From NCBI RefSeq assembly GCF_947495325.1, contig NZ_CANLYK010000002.1, positions 124,001 to 188,000 of the forward strand: a DNA stretch of 64,000 nucleotides, in the 5' to 3' direction. Of this stretch, positions 17,265 to 26,577 are shown piece after piece. Within the stretch, counting starts at the first letter, position 1. Each line of letters begins with the position of its first letter. The translations under genes were made by a program, and so were the position numbers. Under the pieces are notes generated by a model that was not told the DNA's origin, did no database searches, and worked only from the letters and a program-made list of their open reading frames with translations. This stretch comes from an uncultured Allomuricauda sp. Its GTDB lineage: Bacteria > Bacteroidota > Bacteroidia > Flavobacteriales > Flavobacteriaceae.

Positions 17265-18269
17265 ATGGGCAGTAAAAAAAGACGGGTTCAACAAGTTTTA
17301 TTACATCTTGTCTTATGGCTTACTTTCTACAGTATTTGGTTGTTTCCCTTTATTACGCAGTCAAGACCCATGCCCCCAAACCTACCCATTCGTATGGTTT
17401 TACTGGTGTTCTTGTTTTATTTCAATTATTTTTTCCTCGTTCCGAAGTTACTGCTCAAGAAAAAAACGCTCATCTATTTATCGGTTTCAACAGCTATTGT
17501 GTTAGGTCTTGTCGTTTTGATGCTATATAACTTTCCAGAACAAGAAATTTCCAGGCAAAATGGTCCTAGGCCGCCATTAAGTCCATTCGCCAAGTATACA
17601 ATCGGATTATATGTTCCCTTTGTAATAAGTACGCTCTTAAAGATTTATACTGAATGGAGAAAAAACGATGATTTGCGACAAATAGTGGAGAAAGAAAAGA
17701 TAAATTCGGAGCTTCAGTTCTTAAAGACCCAATTGAATCCTCATTTCCTATTTAATTCATTGAATGCCATCTATTCGTTATCAGTAAAAAAATCTCCTGA
17801 TACTTCGGATGCCATTATTAACCTATCTGAATTGATGCGTTACATGCTTTATGAAGCTGATAAAGGTTTTGTTCCGTTGAAGAAGGAACTGGAATACATT
17901 CAAAATTTTGTGAAGCTGCAACGCCTTAGATTGTCTGATAGTGAAAACGTAACCTTGAAAATTTCAGGAGAATATCGGGAAAAAATAATCCCACCCTTAC
18001 TGTTTATTTCCTTTATTGAAAATGCCTTTAAATATGGAACCGATTTTGAAGGAAAGACCAATGTTAAGATAAGCCTTTCCATTAAAGACGATTCTTTACA
18101 TTTATATGTAATGAATAAAATTGGGGCTTTCAAAAAGAAGTCTAAAAACTCTGGTGTTGGACTAATCAATATTAAAAATCGTTTGGACTTGCTATATCCA
18201 GATTCGCATGAATTAATTGTTGCTGACGACGGTAAAACCTATGAGGTAAATCTCACCCTAAAACTATAA
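17265..18269 (+). CDS. LytS-type sensor histidine kinase
   Basis: A 334-residue kinase with four hydrophobic segments in the first 130 residues, then a short coiled coil and a His_kinase domain with LNPHFLFNSLN (H160 as phosphoacceptor). An HATPase region follows (ENAFKYG N-box, SGVGLINIKNRL). It lacks an extracytoplasmic sensor domain. It overlaps neither neighbour and is followed after 2 nt by its LytTR response regulator, so they are a matched pair. Confidence 0.92.
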   Translation: MGSKKRRVQQVLLHLVLWLTFYSIWLFPFITQSRPMPPNLPIRMVLLVFLFYFNYFFLVPKLLLKKKTLIYLSVSTAIVLGLVVLMLYNFPEQEISRQNGPRPPLSPFAKYTIGLYVPFVISTLLKIYTEWRKNDDLRQIVEKEKINSELQFLKTQLNPHFLFNSLNAIYSLSVKKSPDTSDAIINLSELMRYMLYEADKGFVPLKKELEYIQNFVKLQRLRLSDSENVTLKISGEYREKIIPPLLFISFIENAFKYGTDFEGKTNVKISLSIKDDSLHLYVMNKIGAFKKKSKNSGVGLINIKNRLDLLYPDSHELIVADDGKTYEVNLTLKL

Positions 18270-18271
18270 CT

Positions 18272-18997
18272 ATGAGATGTATAATTATTGATGACGAGCC
18301 TTTGGCAATAGATGTCTTAACCGAATATTGTGCAAAACTGGACTTTATGGAAGTTGTTGGCACGTTTACAAATCCCTTGGAATCCATTACAACCATTAAA
18401 GACAGTAAAATTGACCTTATTTTTTGCGATATAGAATTACCACAGATGAGTGGATTGGATTTTATAGGTTCTTTGGAAAACCGTCCCTTCTTTATTTTTA
18501 CAACAGCCTATTCGCAATATGCCGTTGAAGGGTTTGAACTTAACGCAGTTGATTATTTGGTCAAACCAATTCCATATCACCGTTTTATAAAAGCAGTATC
18601 AAGAGTAAAAGAGCTTATGTCTTCAGCTAAAAAACCGATTGATGCCAATGTGTTCTCATCCCATGGCGAAACAAATGAAGCTAAGAAATTCATTTTTGTA
18701 AAAGCAGAATATGAAAGTATTAAAATAGATTTGGACAGTATTGAATATATTCAAGGATTAAAGGATTATTTAAAGATTCATATTGTCAACACCAATAAAA
18801 CCATATTGACTCTTATGAGCTTTAAAGAGATGCAGGATAAACTCCCCTCAAATCAGTTTCTCAGGGTACATAAATCATTTATAATAAATGTGAGTTTCAT
18901 TAAAACCGTTCAGAGAAATAGAATTGTTATACGGGATATGCACATACCAATTGGTGAAAGCTACAAAGCGGAATTTTTCGCAGTTTTGGGATTGTAA
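18272..18997 (+). CDS. LytTR family response regulator
   Basis: A 241-residue regulator. The receiver domain has IIDDEP, phosphoacceptor D53 in FCDIELP, and VDYLVKPI with the conserved Lys. The C-terminal LytTR DNA-binding domain spans about residues 130-241 (FLRVHKSFIIN, YIQGLKDYLKIH). It is encoded 2 nt after the histidine kinase. Likely targets are the divergent or adjacent surface genes, which is inferred from position only. Confidence 0.93.
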   Translation: MRCIIIDDEPLAIDVLTEYCAKLDFMEVVGTFTNPLESITTIKDSKIDLIFCDIELPQMSGLDFIGSLENRPFFIFTTAYSQYAVEGFELNAVDYLVKPIPYHRFIKAVSRVKELMSSAKKPIDANVFSSHGETNEAKKFIFVKAEYESIKIDLDSIEYIQGLKDYLKIHIVNTNKTILTLMSFKEMQDKLPSNQFLRVHKSFIINVSFIKTVQRNRIVIRDMHIPIGESYKAEFFAVLGL

Positions 18998-19164
18998 TCC
19001 TATGTTGGGTTGAGCCGAACATGCACCTCATTTACTTAATACTTGAAATCAACCATTGCCTTTTTAACACCTTTTTCTTTAATTGACCCATCCCGCCCAT
19101 GTAATTTCTTCCTTTTCTAGAAACCAATGAAATCGAATTTCTAGTTTCTCCTTATTACAGAAAA

Positions 19165-19191
19165 AACGATCCGATAAAAAATCGGATCGTT
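19165..19191 (-). terminator. terminator for the SusCD transcript
   Basis: AACGATCCGAT-AAAAA-ATCGGATCGTT is a perfect 11-bp hairpin. Read on the minus strand it is followed by a run of Ts, making a rho-independent terminator about 90 nt after the SusD stop codon. Confidence 0.85.
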
Positions 19192-19281
19192 AAAACTGAA
19201 CTTTCATGAAATTCTCTATAATACAAGTAAATGAAAGAGAAGCAAGTCACTCAAAGAACTTGCTTCACTTCAAAACGCTAT

Positions 19282-20796
19282 TTAATAATCAGCGTACTGG
19301 ATCAAATTAGGATTGTTCAATATATCACTACCAGGTATTGGGTAGTACTCATGTCTGCTCTTAATGAAATTCGCTCCGCTTTCCACAGAAGGATCATTAA
19401 ATCGCTCTTCCAATATATCCCATCTTTTCAAATCCATCCATCGGTTTTCTTCACCGCTTAGTTCCAAAACCCTTTCCCTTCTTATAGCGGTTCTGAAATC
19501 ATCTTGACCGATTCCAGAATTAACACTTGCCATATTGGCTCTTGCCCTTACCCGATTAAATGCATCTTGGGCCAAAAAAGTTGGACCATTCGCTTCATTC
19601 TCAGCTTCTGCATACATTAGTAAAACATCTGCAAAACGCATCAACCTAATATTTATACTACTTAGATTTCCGTTGGTGTCATTGGCTGCAGTCTCGACAT
19701 TTCTATACTTTTTCCAGTAAGCAGTAGTCTCATCGCCATAAGCTTCTGCATAGGTTATTCCTCCATACAAGGTGCTATTTGGATGAGGGAAAATAAGCGT
19801 GGCAAACGCTCTTGGATCTACATCGCCAGTAAGCGTAGTTTCCTCTAAAAAGGTGTTTACAAGCCAGGGTTCTACAAATCCTTGATTGGCAGCGAAGTTT
19901 TTCGGACCCCCATCTCTAGATCTCCAAGTTGAGTATTGGGGAGCCACAAGATGATTAATTTGTGCCTCAAAGATAGATTCTATATTGTTCTCGTTTAAGT
20001 CATTACCATTGTCCCTATAATTTGGAACAAGATCGTACACGTTGGAATCTATTAACTCTTTAAACTCATCCGCCGCATTTTGCCATTGCTCTTGATATAG
20101 ATAAGCTTTACCCAAATGCCCTATTGCGGCACCCCAAGTAGCCCGGCCTAGGTTGGCATCATCTCGGACTGTAATGGTACTTAAGTTTGACTTGGCATTT
20201 GTCAAGTCGGTAACAACTTGGGACCATACTTCTTCTCTGGAGGCTTGTGATGGAAAAAAATCATTTTCATCAATTGGAACAGTAGTAATTAAAGGGATAC
20301 TTTCCCATAGGTTTATGAGATAGAAGTATGAAATGCCCCGTAAAAATTCGGCTTCGCCAATCAGTTCATTTTTTTTCTGATCGGTAAGATCTTCCATTAG
20401 AGGAACCTCTTTGATTACATTATTAGCTTTAAATATGGTACCATAAAAAGATCTCCAAAGTACGCTTACAACGGGGTTGTCAGAATCCAATGTAAATTCA
20501 GCATTTCCCTGACCCCAGGGATTTCCAAAACTTGATCGATACTCATCTGATCTATATACAGAAGCCCACGCGAAGAAACGAGCGAAATTTGCATTTGAAC
20601 CGCCATTTCCAAAAACAAGATTAGAATATGCTGCGGTCAACCATTTATCTACATCTGATTCGGTTTTCCAGAAAACTTCCGGAGTTATCGTATTCGGGTT
20701 TACCCTAGTTAAAAAATCGTCTGAATTTTCACAGGATAGAAAAAAAAGTATCATGCAAAAAAATATCCTATTGGTGTATAATTTAATTGTTTTCAT
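19282..20796 (-). CDS. SusD/RagB family nutrient-binding lipoprotein
   Basis: A 504-residue lipoprotein (lipobox FLSC) of the SusD/RagB type: N-terminal NPNTITPEVFWKTESDVD, TPR-like helices, and a C-terminal block with RLMRFADVLLMYAEA, RVRARA, RRERVLELSGEENRWMDL and final YYPIPGSDI. It caps the SusC channel at the outer membrane and binds an oligosaccharide or peptide. No glycoside hydrolases or peptidases lie next to it, so the substrate cannot be guessed. Confidence 0.95.
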   Translation of the reverse strand: MKTIKLYTNRIFFCMILFFLSCENSDDFLTRVNPNTITPEVFWKTESDVDKWLTAAYSNLVFGNGGSNANFARFFAWASVYRSDEYRSSFGNPWGQGNAEFTLDSDNPVVSVLWRSFYGTIFKANNVIKEVPLMEDLTDQKKNELIGEAEFLRGISYFYLINLWESIPLITTVPIDENDFFPSQASREEVWSQVVTDLTNAKSNLSTITVRDDANLGRATWGAAIGHLGKAYLYQEQWQNAADEFKELIDSNVYDLVPNYRDNGNDLNENNIESIFEAQINHLVAPQYSTWRSRDGGPKNFAANQGFVEPWLVNTFLEETTLTGDVDPRAFATLIFPHPNSTLYGGITYAEAYGDETTAYWKKYRNVETAANDTNGNLSSINIRLMRFADVLLMYAEAENEANGPTFLAQDAFNRVRARANMASVNSGIGQDDFRTAIRRERVLELSGEENRWMDLKRWDILEERFNDPSVESGANFIKSRHEYYPIPGSDILNNPNLIQYADY

Positions 20797-20826
20797 AATT
20801 TTTGATTTTTAATTACCAATCTTGAA

Positions 20827-23800
20827 TTAAAGGTTTAGGGTTAATCCAATAAGGACGGTTTTGGTCAATGGAAAAACATTTGTGTTCACCCCTCTCCCCA
20901 AACCAAAACTAATGTTCTCAGGGTCGTAACCACTAAATTTGGTAATTGTAAGTAGATTTTGCCCTGTAAGACTCAAGCGTGCCGAGTCCATATTTAATTT
21001 TGACAATAAGCTTTGCGGTAAGCTATAACCGATTTGGATATTCCTTACCCTTAAATAGCCAGCATCTTCCAGAAAAAAGTCGTTAGATCCGCTATTCCCA
21101 TTAGGGTCAGCTATGCTTGGTCTAAAAAATGCAGCGTCAAGATTATCTTCTCTCCAGTAATCGGTAGTCTGGTCTGCCAAAGTGTTCTGAAGCGTACGGC
21201 CAACACCGTTAAAGATTTTTTGTCCTATCACACCTTGAAGAACAAAACTCATATCAAAATTTTTGTAGGAACCACTAAAATTGAATCCATATTCAAAATC
21301 AGGAATACTTCCATCTATAAACTCCTTATCATCATTATCAATTCTTCCGTCATCGTTAATGTCTTTGAATCGTAAATCACCTGGTTGCGCATTTGGTTGA
21401 ATGAGTACACCGTCTTTGGAATGCGCATCAACTTCCGCTTGCGAATTAAATATACCGTCAGTACGTATTAACCAAAAATTCGAAAGTTCTCTACCTACCT
21501 CGGCACGTGTGGCAGTTTGCCCGGCAAAACCATATGTTCCACCGACAAAGGCATCGTCTGGATTGTTAAATTCCAAGACCTCATTTTGAAGCGCATATAA
21601 GTTTCCAGATAGGTTATAGTTAAAATTACCTATTGACCCGTTATAACCCAAGGTAACTTCAAATCCTTTGTTCTGAATATCTCCGGCATTTACTAAAACA
21701 CTGGGGTTATTAAGTCCAATTGTTGTAGGGATAGGAGCAGAAAACTGTAAGTCTAAGGTGTTCTTAACGAAATACTCTGCCGTTAAGGAAACTTTATTGC
21801 CGAATAAACTTGCTTCCATGGCAATGTTGGACGACTGCGCCCTTTCCCATAGAAGATTACTGTTGTTAAAGGCTACTTGGGTCACACCGTTGGTAAATAC
21901 CTGTCCGCTTCCTAATATGTAATCAATATTATTTCCGCCTAATGTTAAGGTGTTTTGAACCTGGTAAGCTCCCACAGCGTTCAATCTTCCCAATTCACCA
22001 TATCCCCCACGAAATTTCAATCGATCAATAAAACCATCTTTTGGAAAAAAGGACTCATTGCTAACTACCCAACCAACAGAAAATGAAGGAAATACACCTG
22101 TTCTAAGTTCTTTAATCAACCTTGATGAAGCATCTTGCCGTACAGTTGCCGTTAACTGGTATTTATCTTTATAAGCATAGTTCAATCTTCCAAGATAGGA
22201 TTCTAGGGCCACTTCTGTGATGTCACCACCGCTACTTGGAAGAATAGTTTCTGCTGCATCGGCCACAGACAAACCTGCAGGAAAACCTTCAGCTCGTAAT
22301 TCAAGGAAATTCGTTTTGTCAATTTGCCGAATCCAACCTACAACTGCATCAACGGAATGGTCTCCGAAAACCTTAGTATAGTTCAACGTATTGTCCCATA
22401 CCAAAGAATAGCGTTCTCTTCTTGTTTCAACTAAATTAGCAATTGGGTTGCTTAGGTATCCTACTGTATATTCTGGAGTAAATACTTTTCCATTGGTAGC
22501 CGTATATTGGGCGCTTAAACTTGTTTTGGCGGTCAAACCATCTAGAATCTCAAGCTGTCCGTAAACATTGGCGACAATGTTTACCGCCGACGTTCCACGA
22601 TCTATTAATTCCAGCTCAGCCAGTGGGTTGCCAGATCTTAAGAATGGAGCCAGGTTTCCTCCCCAACCTTCGGTAATTAAACCGTAATTACCATCTGCAT
22701 CTTTAGCCTCGACCACCGGACTTGGCAAACCAACAAAACTAAAGGGCGTAACGGATGCCGATTTTGTTCTGTCTACCGAAAACGATTCACCAAACTTAAA
22801 TTTTCCCATTCGAAAATCGGAGTTCATCCTTAGGTTTACCCTTTGAAATTCAGAATTGACCAGAATCCCTTCTTGATCAACAAAACCCAATGACAAATTA
22901 AAATTACTGCCTTCACCGCCACCGGAAAACTGTAGGGTATAATCTTGTTGAAAAGCCTGATCAAAAAGGGTATCCTCCCAATTCGTGCTTATAGAAGGAT
23001 CAAAATTTTCTGCTAATAGGTTTTCAGGAACAGTTACTCCTTCATTTTCGAATTTCCAAACTTCTTTATCCCTCCATTGTTGAGATGTAGCAAAATCAAG
23101 TTTTCTTGCTATGGTTTGGATACCGGAATTAATGGTAAAACTAACTTTGGTTTTTCCGCTCTTTCCTCTTTTTGTGGTAACTATGATAACTCCGTTAGCT
23201 GCACGAGATCCATAAATAGCTGCGGCCGATGCATCTTTTAAGACCTCCAAGGATTGAATATCGTTGGGATTAATGAAATCTATTCCATCTGTAATAGCGC
23301 CATCTACAACAAATAACGGATCAGTATCGCTACCGTAGCTACCTTGCCCTCTAATTAGTATAGATGAACCAGCACCCGGACTACCGGAAGTATTTACTAC
23401 CGTAACACCTGAAACCTGACCCTGAAGTGCTTGGGTAGCATTTACCGTACCCTGTTTAGCCAATTGTTCTCCTGTTACCGAAGCTACTGCCCCTGTTACG
23501 TCCGATCTTTTTTGGGTACCATAGCCCACAACAACAACTTCATCTAGGCCCGCCGCGCTTTCTTCTAGCACAATCGCCAAACTTGTAGTACCGTCCGCAG
23601 AAACTTCTTTGGTTGCAAAACCAATATAGGAAATTACCAATACAGCATTTTCATCTGAAACATTTATGGAAAAATTACCATCAAAGTCCGTTTGCACCCC
23701 ATTCACAGTTCCTTTTTCCAAGATGTTGGCTCCTGGTAGTGGTTGACCATCCTTATCTGTAACAGTTCCATTTAGCACTGTTTGCAGTTTACTGTTTTCT

Positions 23801-24198
23801 ATAGCTTTTGGGGTTGAAATTTTTGAGAAGTTCCCTTTACGTTTAATTAGGTATACCAATCTATCATTAATATTGAAGGTGGTGTAGGTGCCTTTAAGAA
23901 TACGTTTGAGAATAGTATTGATTTTTTCATTTTCAACCTTAATCGAAACATTTCTTTTTAAATCAACGTCTTCTAACTTGTAAATAAACCTGAATTCAGT
24001 AGTGCTTTCAATTTTATCAATAAGCTGTGCTACTGTTACATTGTTTAATTCCAATGATATATTGGTTCGTTGGCCATAACCATCATTGGCTTTCATTGAA
24101 AACAAAACAACAATGATACATAAGGCACTCAATTTCATTTTTAAATCGAATTTCAACAAGGGCAGACGCCTTCCTGTTGGAGTAAGAAGTTTTTTCAT
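20827..24198 (-). CDS. SusC/RagA TonB-linked outer-membrane transporter with STN domain
   Basis: About 1123 residues from the ATG at 24198 (MKKLLTPTGRR), which gives a clean signal peptide; the longer frame adds 15 residues. In order: an STN domain (VTVAQLIDKIESTTEFRFIY) that contacts an anti-sigma factor, a carboxypeptidase-like repeat (GTVTDKDGQPLPGANI), the region LDEVVVVGYGTQKR, the plug and the 22-strand barrel ending in VLIGLTLNL. The STN domain and the FecR and ECF sigma genes upstream point to trans-envelope induction by substrate. SusD follows 30 nt after. Confidence 0.95.
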   Translation of the reverse strand: MKKLLTPTGRRLPLLKFDLKMKLSALCIIVVLFSMKANDGYGQRTNISLELNNVTVAQLIDKIESTTEFRFIYKLEDVDLKRNVSIKVENEKINTILKRILKGTYTTFNINDRLVYLIKRKGNFSKISTPKAIENSKLQTVLNGTVTDKDGQPLPGANILEKGTVNGVQTDFDGNFSINVSDENAVLVISYIGFATKEVSADGTTSLAIVLEESAAGLDEVVVVGYGTQKRSDVTGAVASVTGEQLAKQGTVNATQALQGQVSGVTVVNTSGSPGAGSSILIRGQGSYGSDTDPLFVVDGAITDGIDFINPNDIQSLEVLKDASAAAIYGSRAANGVIIVTTKRGKSGKTKVSFTINSGIQTIARKLDFATSQQWRDKEVWKFENEGVTVPENLLAENFDPSISTNWEDTLFDQAFQQDYTLQFSGGGEGSNFNLSLGFVDQEGILVNSEFQRVNLRMNSDFRMGKFKFGESFSVDRTKSASVTPFSFVGLPSPVVEAKDADGNYGLITEGWGGNLAPFLRSGNPLAELELIDRGTSAVNIVANVYGQLEILDGLTAKTSLSAQYTATNGKVFTPEYTVGYLSNPIANLVETRRERYSLVWDNTLNYTKVFGDHSVDAVVGWIRQIDKTNFLELRAEGFPAGLSVADAAETILPSSGGDITEVALESYLGRLNYAYKDKYQLTATVRQDASSRLIKELRTGVFPSFSVGWVVSNESFFPKDGFIDRLKFRGGYGELGRLNAVGAYQVQNTLTLGGNNIDYILGSGQVFTNGVTQVAFNNSNLLWERAQSSNIAMEASLFGNKVSLTAEYFVKNTLDLQFSAPIPTTIGLNNPSVLVNAGDIQNKGFEVTLGYNGSIGNFNYNLSGNLYALQNEVLEFNNPDDAFVGGTYGFAGQTATRAEVGRELSNFWLIRTDGIFNSQAEVDAHSKDGVLIQPNAQPGDLRFKDINDDGRIDNDDKEFIDGSIPDFEYGFNFSGSYKNFDMSFVLQGVIGQKIFNGVGRTLQNTLADQTTDYWREDNLDAAFFRPSIADPNGNSGSNDFFLEDAGYLRVRNIQIGYSLPQSLLSKLNMDSARLSLTGQNLLTITKFSGYDPENISFGLGRGVNTNVFPLTKTVLIGLTLNL

Positions 24199-24251
24199 AC
24201 TTTTATAATGTTTATATGTGGTTATACTTTTTGATAGAATCACTTTAATTC

Positions 24252-24282
24252 AATCGGGAAATGCTGGTAACATTTTCCGATT
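24252..24282. other. hairpin in the leader of susC
   Basis: AATCGGGAAATG and CATTTTCCGATT pair over 12 bp with one G-U around a 7-nt loop. On the plus strand it is followed by TTTTATTTTT-like sequence and looks like an intrinsic terminator, although the genes run on the minus strand. On the minus strand it lies 54 nt upstream of the susC ATG. Confidence 0.55.
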
Positions 24283-24356
24283 TTTTATTTTTTTTTCAGA
24301 AATTTAAAAGTGACACTTATTAAATGGTAAATAGGTGTTATGTCATAGTCTATTGT

Positions 24357-25478
24357 TTAGTTTATAATTAGTTCATTGTTTATTAAGCTATATTCTATAT
24401 TGTAATTTTCCTTTAAGCCTTCCAAAACTTTGGACAATGGTTCATTTCCAAAACTGGCATTGAATATTTTATCTGATAACTCTTTGTTGTTCATAACGAT
24501 TTTAATGTCATAATGCCTTTCCAATTTTTTCATGATGTTTTTGAAGGACATATTTCTAAAAACCAACTCGCCTTTCATCCAAGAGGTATAAATATCTGTA
24601 ATGACTTCTTCAGTACTGATTTGCTCTGTTGATTTATCGTACTTGGCCTGAAATCCCGGCTCAAGAATGGTGCTTTTCTGTGAATCATATGCAACACTAT
24701 TGGAATACAGGCCAACAGAACCTTCTACAAGTACAATTTCCGTTATCTCATCTTCAGGGTACGCATTAACATTAAATTGTGTGCCCAATACCCGCACGTT
24801 TAAATTGTTTGCGTTAACAATAAAGGGTTGAAGTGGATTTTTGGCTACATCCAAATAGGCTTCACCGGTTATGAATATTTGTCTATCCTGTCCTTTGAGA
24901 AATTTAATGGGATATTTTATGGAAGATCCAGCATTTAAATGCGCCTTGGTACCATCCGATAATTGCAGTTTAAAGGTCTTGCCATAGGGCACTTTTAATG
25001 TATTAAAGACCATCTCCTCAACCAGACTTTCGTTCTCATATACTAATTGATTGCCATTCTGCCGACCAAGCAAATTACCATTTTCATCAAGGATGTGGGT
25101 TGCGCCATTTTCTTCAATAACTTTAATCGTGCCATCTTCAAGTTCCAGTGTAATGGCATTTTCAGGAATTAATTCTGACGAGGTAGCGGAGGTGTTTTGA
25201 AGATATAAATATCCAGTGGCAATAAGACCAATGAATATAGCTGCAACTGAAGCTGCCAATTTCCATCTTGGGGTCTTTGTTTCCTTATTCGAATGCATGT
25301 CAATTCCAGACCAAATAGATTCTTGAAATTGAGCTTTTTCTGCTTCATTTTTAAAATTGATCTCCTGGTTCCTCGATTTCAGCTCTTCCTTGAATTTTTC
25401 AAGAATGTTGGTCTCATCCTCAGATAAGTTGCCTTTGAGATATTTATCAAGTAATTTTTTGAATTCTTGTTCTTGCAT
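24357..25478 (-). CDS. FecR family anti-sigma factor
   Basis: A 373-residue single-pass membrane protein: cytosolic N-terminal anti-sigma region (1-70), TM helix about 74-93, then a periplasmic FecR domain (LKVPYGKTFKLQLSDGTKAHLNAGS core) and a C-terminal STN-like region (MSFKNIMKKLERHYDIKI). It should bind the upstream ECF sigma and release it when SusC signals through its STN domain. It lies between the sigma and susC genes with intergenic gaps of about 120 and 160 nt. Confidence 0.93.
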   Translation of the reverse strand: MQEQEFKKLLDKYLKGNLSEDETNILEKFKEELKSRNQEINFKNEAEKAQFQESIWSGIDMHSNKETKTPRWKLAASVAAIFIGLIATGYLYLQNTSATSSELIPENAITLELEDGTIKVIEENGATHILDENGNLLGRQNGNQLVYENESLVEEMVFNTLKVPYGKTFKLQLSDGTKAHLNAGSSIKYPIKFLKGQDRQIFITGEAYLDVAKNPLQPFIVNANNLNVRVLGTQFNVNAYPEDEITEIVLVEGSVGLYSNSVAYDSQKSTILEPGFQAKYDKSTEQISTEEVITDIYTSWMKGELVFRNMSFKNIMKKLERHYDIKIVMNNKELSDKIFNASFGNEPLSKVLEGLKENYNIEYSLINNELIIN

Positions 25479-25600
25479 AAAAATTGCGCTACAATAATAA
25501 GAACCCTAAATGCGCGGCAACTCACACCATGAATATTTTTTTAACATTTTTTTAACATTTTAGGATTGGCCAAATAAATGTGTAAGGCTGGGTGAAACGA

Positions 25601-26191
25601 TTAAAAAATAAAGAAGCAGGAAAGAAATGCAGTAACAATAGATTGTACGGTGGTCATCTGCTGTCGAATGGATTTTAAAGCGATGGACATTTGGTTTTCA
25701 ACAGTGCGTTTGGATATTCCAAGAAGATTGGCAATTTCTTCATTACTCACCTCTTCCAAGCGACTTAACTTAAAAACCTGTCTACATCTGGGAGGTAATT
25801 TATCCAAGGAATCTTGAAGAAGGGTTTGTGTTTCCTCAAAATCGTACTGTTTTTCAATCTCGGGCCTTGAATTCAGTTGCAATGATTCTATAATCTCTAT
25901 GTGAGTAGCATCAAATTTGTTGTCTCTTAGGTATTTATAACAGCTGTATTTTACAGCTTTGTAAACATATCCTTCAAAATTCTCAATCTTCCTTGTCTTC
26001 CTTTTTTGCCATATATTGGTCCATATGTTTTGCACAATATCCTTGGCAGCGTCTGCATCTGAAACAATAGATTTTGCATCAACGAACATAGGCTCCCAGA
26101 ACATTTCAAATAATTTCCGAAAGGCTTTTTCATTGCCTATTTCAAATTCTCCAACCAATAAATTGTTGGTGTTTTTTGAGCTAATGCGCAT
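25601..26191 (-). CDS. ECF RNA polymerase sigma factor, FecI-like Bacteroidota type
   Basis: A 196-residue sigma-70 family protein with region 2 (AAKDIVQNIWTNIWQKRK) and region 4 (LPPRCRQVFKLSRLEEVSNEEIANLLGISKRTVENQM). It ends with a hydrophobic FLSCFFIF tail seen in many homologues. Partnered with the FecR gene downstream, it should direct transcription of the SusC/SusD genes. Confidence 0.93.
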   Translation of the reverse strand: MRISSKNTNNLLVGEFEIGNEKAFRKLFEMFWEPMFVDAKSIVSDADAAKDIVQNIWTNIWQKRKTRKIENFEGYVYKAVKYSCYKYLRDNKFDATHIEIIESLQLNSRPEIEKQYDFEETQTLLQDSLDKLPPRCRQVFKLSRLEEVSNEEIANLLGISKRTVENQMSIALKSIRQQMTTVQSIVTAFLSCFFIF

Positions 26192-26398
26192 TTAGTTGAA
26201 AGACGTTGTTTAGTTAGTTTATTTAGATAAATGTATTGAAAAGTACTTAACTATGCAAAAATGAAAAATATAGAAGCAATTTATTAAGGATAATTGAATT
26301 TGTGCATCACTTTAAAATAATCTTCAAATGTCAATGTTATTAAAAGATTACTTAGACCAATTCAGGATAAACTTCTTGGCAAGATAAAAGCCATAAAA

Positions 26399-26430
26399 AA
26401 AGTCCAACTTACAAACGTAAATTGGACTTT
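26399..26430 (-). terminator. terminator of the tRNA-Asn gene
   Basis: AAAGTCCAA and TTGGACTTT form a 9-bp stem with a 14-nt loop. On the minus strand it is followed by a T-run, directly after the tRNA. Confidence 0.75.
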
Positions 26431-26434
26431 TATG

Positions 26435-26508
26435 CTCCCCCTCTTGGGCTCGAACCAAGGACCCTCTGATTAACAGTCAGATGCTCTAACCAACTGAGCT
26501 AAGGAGGA
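26435..26508 (-). tRNA. tRNA-Asn (anticodon GTT)
   Basis: Minus-strand cloverleaf: acceptor TCCTCCT / AGGGGGA, D arm GCTCAGTTGGTTAGAGC, anticodon stem CTGAC...ATCAG with loop TGTTAA giving GTT, and T arm CTTGG-TTCGAGC-CCAAG. Discriminator is G; CCA is not encoded. Confidence 0.96.
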
Positions 26509-26577
26509 ATATTTTACCTTAAGCGGGTGCAAATATAGCAGTTTCTTTAAAACACTACAAGCAAAAAAAATGGTTTT

